Assembly (NCBI GenBank): GCA_031423015.1
Contig: JANPER010000019.1
Span: 1-64,000, forward strand
From: DATGPD01 sp031423015
Lineage (GTDB): Bacteria; Planctomycetota; UBA1135; UBA2386
Length of the DNA: 64,000 nt
Direction: 5' to 3'
Shown: in pieces, positions 60,780 through 64,000 of the stretch
How positions within the stretch are numbered: the first letter of the stretch is position 1
Layout of the letters: the number at the start of each line of letters is the position of its first letter
Notes under the pieces: generated by a model
What the model saw: only the letters and a program-made list of their open reading frames with translations
Database searches by the model: none
Told to the model about the DNA's origin: nothing
Made by a program: the position numbers and the translations under genes

Positions 60780-62101
60780 AGCAGTTGAGCCTCCGGCAAA
60801 CACGCGACGGCATGCAGGATCGCCGCCGCCGAGGAAGGAGCATCGCTGCGGCGCGCGACCTCGAGGATCGCGCGCTGCGACGCGGGCGATGCATCGCCAT
60901 CCAAGAGAATCTCGATCGCGAGGGTCGCGCGCGCCGCCGGGGTCGCCGCGTCAGCCAGCACCGCCGTCGCACCGGGCCGCAGCTTGTAGCCGTCGCGTTC
61001 GCCGAACAAGGCCGCCGCGAAGTTGGCGCGCAGCAACCACGTCGCCGAGTTCAACCACGCTCGCTCGCGCGGCCAGCCCTCGACGCTCGGCGGCTCGAAG
61101 ATGACCTGGCCGAGCTTGCTGGTGGCGCGCGCCAACGCGCTTGGCGCGGCGCGCGCGCCGACGCTGCGCACCAAGCCGACCACGAAGTCGAGCGGCGCCT
61201 TCACCTTGGAGCGGTAGCTGCGCGCCGAGAAGAACAGCTCGCTGCCGAGCAAGGTGCCTAGCGTGCGACCGACGTCGCGGTGCTGCCGGTCGTACTCGGC
61301 GGCCAGCGCCGTCACCTCCGCCGCCGTCGGCTCGGGATGCACGAACGCCTGCAACCACCGCCGCGCCAGGAACTGCATCGACTGCGGCAGCCGCGCCGCG
61401 AGCGCCACGACGTCCTCACCGCCGCGCACGCCCGGCACACCGAGCACGACCTTGTCGCCGGCATCGTGGTCTTGGCGCAGCAGCGCGAAGCGCTCGTGGC
61501 GTTCGCGCCAGCCAGTGAACGCGCGCGCCGCCTCCTGCACATCGCGCTCGCCGTACGCCCCGCGACCCAGCGCAAACAACTCGAACAGCTCGCGCGCGAA
61601 GTTCTCGTTGGGCCGTCCCTTGACGTTCCGGTCGGCGTCGAGCCAGCGCAACATCGCCGGGTCGCGGCTCACGGCCAACAACAAGTCGTCGAAGCGGCCG
61701 AGCCCTTGCGCGTCGAACAGCGCCAGTTGGCGCAGCATCAGGCGGGCGCTCTGCACCTTCTGCTGCCCGGTGGCGAAGTGGTCGTGCCAGAACATGGCGA
61801 CGCGCTCGGCAAGCGGGCAGTCGTTCGAGACCGCACGCGCGAGTCGGTAGGCGCGCCCGCGTTCGATGTCGTCGCTCGCCAGCACATCAGCCAGCAGCGG
61901 GTCGAGGTCTTGCTCGGGGCGGCGCGTCGTCACTTGCTGCAACGCGAACTGCACGCCTCGCTCCACCCAGTCCTTGCGCGCGACGAGACTCGCGCCAAAC
62001 CCGGCCCGGCGCGCCAAGTGCCCGGCCAGGCGCAGGTCGAACGGCCTTGCGACGCTCGCGATGAACGGGCGGAGCAGGTCGCTGCGGGACGGCTCGCTCA
62101 T
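60776..62101 (-). CDS. DUF1800 family protein
   Basis: This 441-residue protein has the DUF1800 core: AGHLARRAGFGASLVARKDW, MFWHDHFATGQQKVQSARLM, NENFARELFELFALGRGAYGE and ARAFTGWRERHERF, with SVEGWPRERAWLNSATWLLR near the C terminus. It is the constant partner of DUF1501 proteins, typically extracytoplasmic; here no clear signal peptide is visible, as in many members. Start and stop both overlap neighbours by 4 bases, giving a tight three-gene operon. Confidence 0.9.
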   Translation of the reverse strand: MSEPSRSDLLRPFIASVARPFDLRLAGHLARRAGFGASLVARKDWVERGVQFALQQVTTRRPEQDLDPLLADVLASDDIERGRAYRLARAVSNDCPLAERVAMFWHDHFATGQQKVQSARLMLRQLALFDAQGLGRFDDLLLAVSRDPAMLRWLDADRNVKGRPNENFARELFELFALGRGAYGERDVQEAARAFTGWRERHERFALLRQDHDAGDKVVLGVPGVRGGEDVVALAARLPQSMQFLARRWLQAFVHPEPTAAEVTALAAEYDRQHRDVGRTLGTLLGSELFFSARSYRSKVKAPLDFVVGLVRSVGARAAPSALARATSKLGQVIFEPPSVEGWPRERAWLNSATWLLRANFAAALFGERDGYKLRPGATAVLADAATPAARATLAIEILLDGDASPASQRAILEVARRSDAPSSAAAILHAVACLPEAQLL

Positions 62102-63708
62102 GGCGCCCGCCGCAGCGTGACGCTGAACGTGGTGGCCTGCGCCGCCGGCACCACGCCGATCCGCAGTTCCGCCGCCATCTCGATCGCAGCGATCAGTCCG
62201 CGCACGAATGCCTCGGCCTGGCGCGGGTTCTCGCCTTCGTCGAGCAACCGGCCCGCAACGAGCCCCGATTGATTGCGACGCAGGGCGGCGGCGATGGCCG
62301 GCCCGAACAGGCGGACCTCATCCCCGACCACCACGTCGGCCGTCGCTTGTTGCAGCGCCGCGTACACCTGCTTGGCGCACGCGGGCGTCGTCGCCAACAC
62401 CGCGTGCCCCGCGCCGAACAAGAGCGTCGCCTCGATCTGTTCGTCGGTCGGCGGCTCGCCAACCCCTTGGAACGCGATGCCACGCATCACGTGCAAACGC
62501 AGACCATCTGCATCGAGCCGCTGGGCCAGGCGCGGTGGCAAGCGGCGCTGCGCGCGCTGCGCCGCCAAGATCGCCGACAACCGATAGAAGCCCTTGGTCA
62601 GAAGCTCGCGCGCGCGTTCGGTGTCGACCCGCACGACCAAGGCTACGCCAGGCAGCTCGACGCGCGGGCGTGGCGGCGCGTCGTCGTCGAGGTTCGCTGC
62701 GGCGGCGGCGACCACCACGAGTTCCGCCGGCTCCCCCACGCCGGAGAGCAGTTCGCCGACGAACGAGCCGCCGCCGATGATCAAGTCCAGGTTCGCAGCT
62801 TCGCCGCGCACTTGCGCCGCGACGGCTGGCGGCAGCAGCGCATCGAGGTTCGACAGGTAGCCGTGCAGGCTGCGGTCGAGGCGCACGACCGCCAACGCGT
62901 CGGACGGCACCATGATCGTCGGCCGCGGCGTCGCACCGCACGCCAACAGGTGGCGCTGTGGCTCGGCGGTCAGCGCCGTCGCGTCGAGTGCGCCGCGCAC
63001 GCAGACTGCGTCGCCTTGCACGGTGACCTCGGCGTCGAGCCGGGTCGCGGTGTCGAGCGCGGCGACGAGCGGACCAACGAGCACGCGCGCGCCGGCATCC
63101 AGCGCTGCCCACAGCGACGAACCGCGGCGCTGACGAAACAAGGCAAGGTCGAGGAACAGGCGCAAGCCAGTTGAACTCGACGCTGGCTGCCGGCGACCAT
63201 CGTGCTTGGCGGACATCCTTGGCCCATTCGCCATGCACTGCCGCCAACGCGTGAGCGACGCCGGGTCAGGGAACAAGGCACACCAGCCGTCGCGAAACTC
63301 GGCACCGATGTGCGGCACCAGATCGACGATCTCGCGCGCCGCTTCGACGTCGTGCAGGCGCGTCAGCAGGATCGGCAACGGGCGCCCGTCTGGGGGCAAG
63401 GCCAGCCCAAACACGACCTTGCTTGGCGCCAGTACGCGCAGTAGCCCATCGATGTCGTGGCCCGACTGCAGCTTCAGCGCGGCCGCCAAGGCGACCTCCG
63501 CCAGTACGGCGCGCGGCGGCAAGCGGCCAACGACGCGACGGAGCGCCGCGACGGTGCCCGGCAAGTCGTCGCACTCGATCAGCAGCGCGGTCTCGGCCGG
63601 CAGCCACGCCGCCAGGTCCCACGGCTGTGCGCTGCCAGCCCTGCTCTGCGCCGGCGACAGTGCGGCGACGCAGAGCACGAATGCAAGCTGGCGTAGACGA
63701 GTCGACAT
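62098..63708 (-). CDS. hypothetical secreted protein upstream of DUF1800/DUF1501
   Basis: The 536-residue product starts at the ATG at 63708 with a signal peptide (LAFVLCVAALSPAQSRAG). The mature chain has WLPAETALLIECDDLPGTVA, which resembles the opening of DUF3352-type repeats, and mixed alpha/beta text throughout with no catalytic motif. The open frame extends 51 codons upstream without features. Its last codons overlap the DUF1800 start (ATGA), so it is the first gene of that operon. Confidence 0.7.
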   Translation of the reverse strand: MSTRLRQLAFVLCVAALSPAQSRAGSAQPWDLAAWLPAETALLIECDDLPGTVAALRRVVGRLPPRAVLAEVALAAALKLQSGHDIDGLLRVLAPSKVVFGLALPPDGRPLPILLTRLHDVEAAREIVDLVPHIGAEFRDGWCALFPDPASLTRWRQCMANGPRMSAKHDGRRQPASSSTGLRLFLDLALFRQRRGSSLWAALDAGARVLVGPLVAALDTATRLDAEVTVQGDAVCVRGALDATALTAEPQRHLLACGATPRPTIMVPSDALAVVRLDRSLHGYLSNLDALLPPAVAAQVRGEAANLDLIIGGGSFVGELLSGVGEPAELVVVAAAAANLDDDAPPRPRVELPGVALVVRVDTERARELLTKGFYRLSAILAAQRAQRRLPPRLAQRLDADGLRLHVMRGIAFQGVGEPPTDEQIEATLLFGAGHAVLATTPACAKQVYAALQQATADVVVGDEVRLFGPAIAAALRRNQSGLVAGRLLDEGENPRQAEAFVRGLIAAIEMAAELRIGVVPAAQATTFSVTLRRAP

Positions 63709-63784
63709 GCGCGAGGCGCGCAGTCTACTGCCGCTCGCGGCGCCGACGGTCAGAAGGCGGCAGGCCGCGACGGCAAGGCGACCA

Positions 63785-63982
63785 TCAGCGCGCGGGGGGA
63801 TCCTGCCGCGCAGGTTGCCGCCCGTCGCCACCCTTGCCCTTCGCCGCGCGTTGCAAGTCACGCACCTCCGCCACCAACTCAGGCAACCGCCCCAACCAAC
63901 GCAACACCCGCATCCACTTCGGCTTGTCGAGCAGCGGGAATCCCATGTAGTCGCCCACTTCGTTGATGTCCTCGGTAATCAC
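63785..63982 (-). CDS. small hypothetical protein
   Basis: The 65-residue product starts with a GTG preceded by GGGGGAGG at good spacing. It reads as an amphipathic helix-rich peptide (KWMRVLRWLGRLPELVAEV) followed by a Gly/Lys/Arg/Pro-rich tail. No family is recognised. The strong ribosome site supports a real gene. Its promoter may lie beyond the window edge. Confidence 0.5.
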   Translation of the reverse strand: MITEDINEVGDYMGFPLLDKPKWMRVLRWLGRLPELVAEVRDLQRAAKGKGGDGRQPARQDPPAR

Positions 63983-64000
63983 GGAGCCTCCCCCGATACG

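Noticed and set aside
1..64000. CRISPR arrays
   Set aside because: No set of regularly spaced short repeats was seen; the tandem repeats found have two to six copies without spacers.

Overview
The window is about 64 kb of GC-rich bacterial DNA with dense genes and frequent GTG or TTG starts. The best guess for the host is a Planctomycetota-like bacterium. The grounds are a DUF1501/DUF1800 pair with Tat-type and secreted neighbours, two DUF5658 membrane proteins, large secreted proteins with a Planctomycetes-style C-terminal domain, and lipoprotein secretins. There is no rRNA, so this placement is an inference from gene content.

Layout. 0-9.4 kb: a GT39-type glycosyltransferase divergent from three YfhO-like polytopic proteins, probably envelope glycosylation. 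9.45-9.8 kb: tmRNA (ssrA), with its partner smpB at 20.2 kb. 10-14.6 kb: a secreted cell-wall amidase and a MOP flippase. 14.6-18.7 kb: a decayed accessory island (truncated nucleotidyltransferase pair, frameshifted helical protein, Uma2, FGE fragment, XRE regulator, two lipoproteins). 18.8-30.1 kb: small-molecule kinase, HIT, smpB, tRNA-Leu(CAG), dus, L-serine dehydratase, secreted subtilase, hldD, RlmI-type methyltransferase and a Gly-rich RRM protein. 30.9-35.7 kb: pheT, pheS, a RAYT-like protein without its HUH histidines, rplT and rpmI. 36.6-40.5 kb: an arsenic island (acr3, arsJ, arsenic-type GAPDH, divergent arsR). 41-52 kb: a family-4-type uracil-DNA glycosylase and a secretin-TPR-TPR-secretin cluster. 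52.8-55.4 kb: a three-gene module with a MamK-like actin, a coiled-coil protein and a BY-kinase-like P-loop ATPase. 55.6-64 kb: hutU, DUF5658, hutH, then DUF1501, DUF1800, a secreted protein and a small protein at the edge.

Two things stand out. First, the MamK-like actin sits in an apparent operon with a P-loop ATPase and a coiled-coil protein and has no magnetosome genes near it, which suggests an undescribed cytoskeletal or positioning system. Second, both accessory islands (about 4 kb each) are bounded by a duplicated 3' end of the chromosomal gene at their edge, with no recognisable integrase. In addition a structured repeat of about 180 bp occurs twice (27.6 and 40.9 kb). At the first site it is flanked by a 21-bp direct repeat and has replaced the stop codon of a DUF5658 gene.

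All calls were made by reading the sequence; no database search was run.
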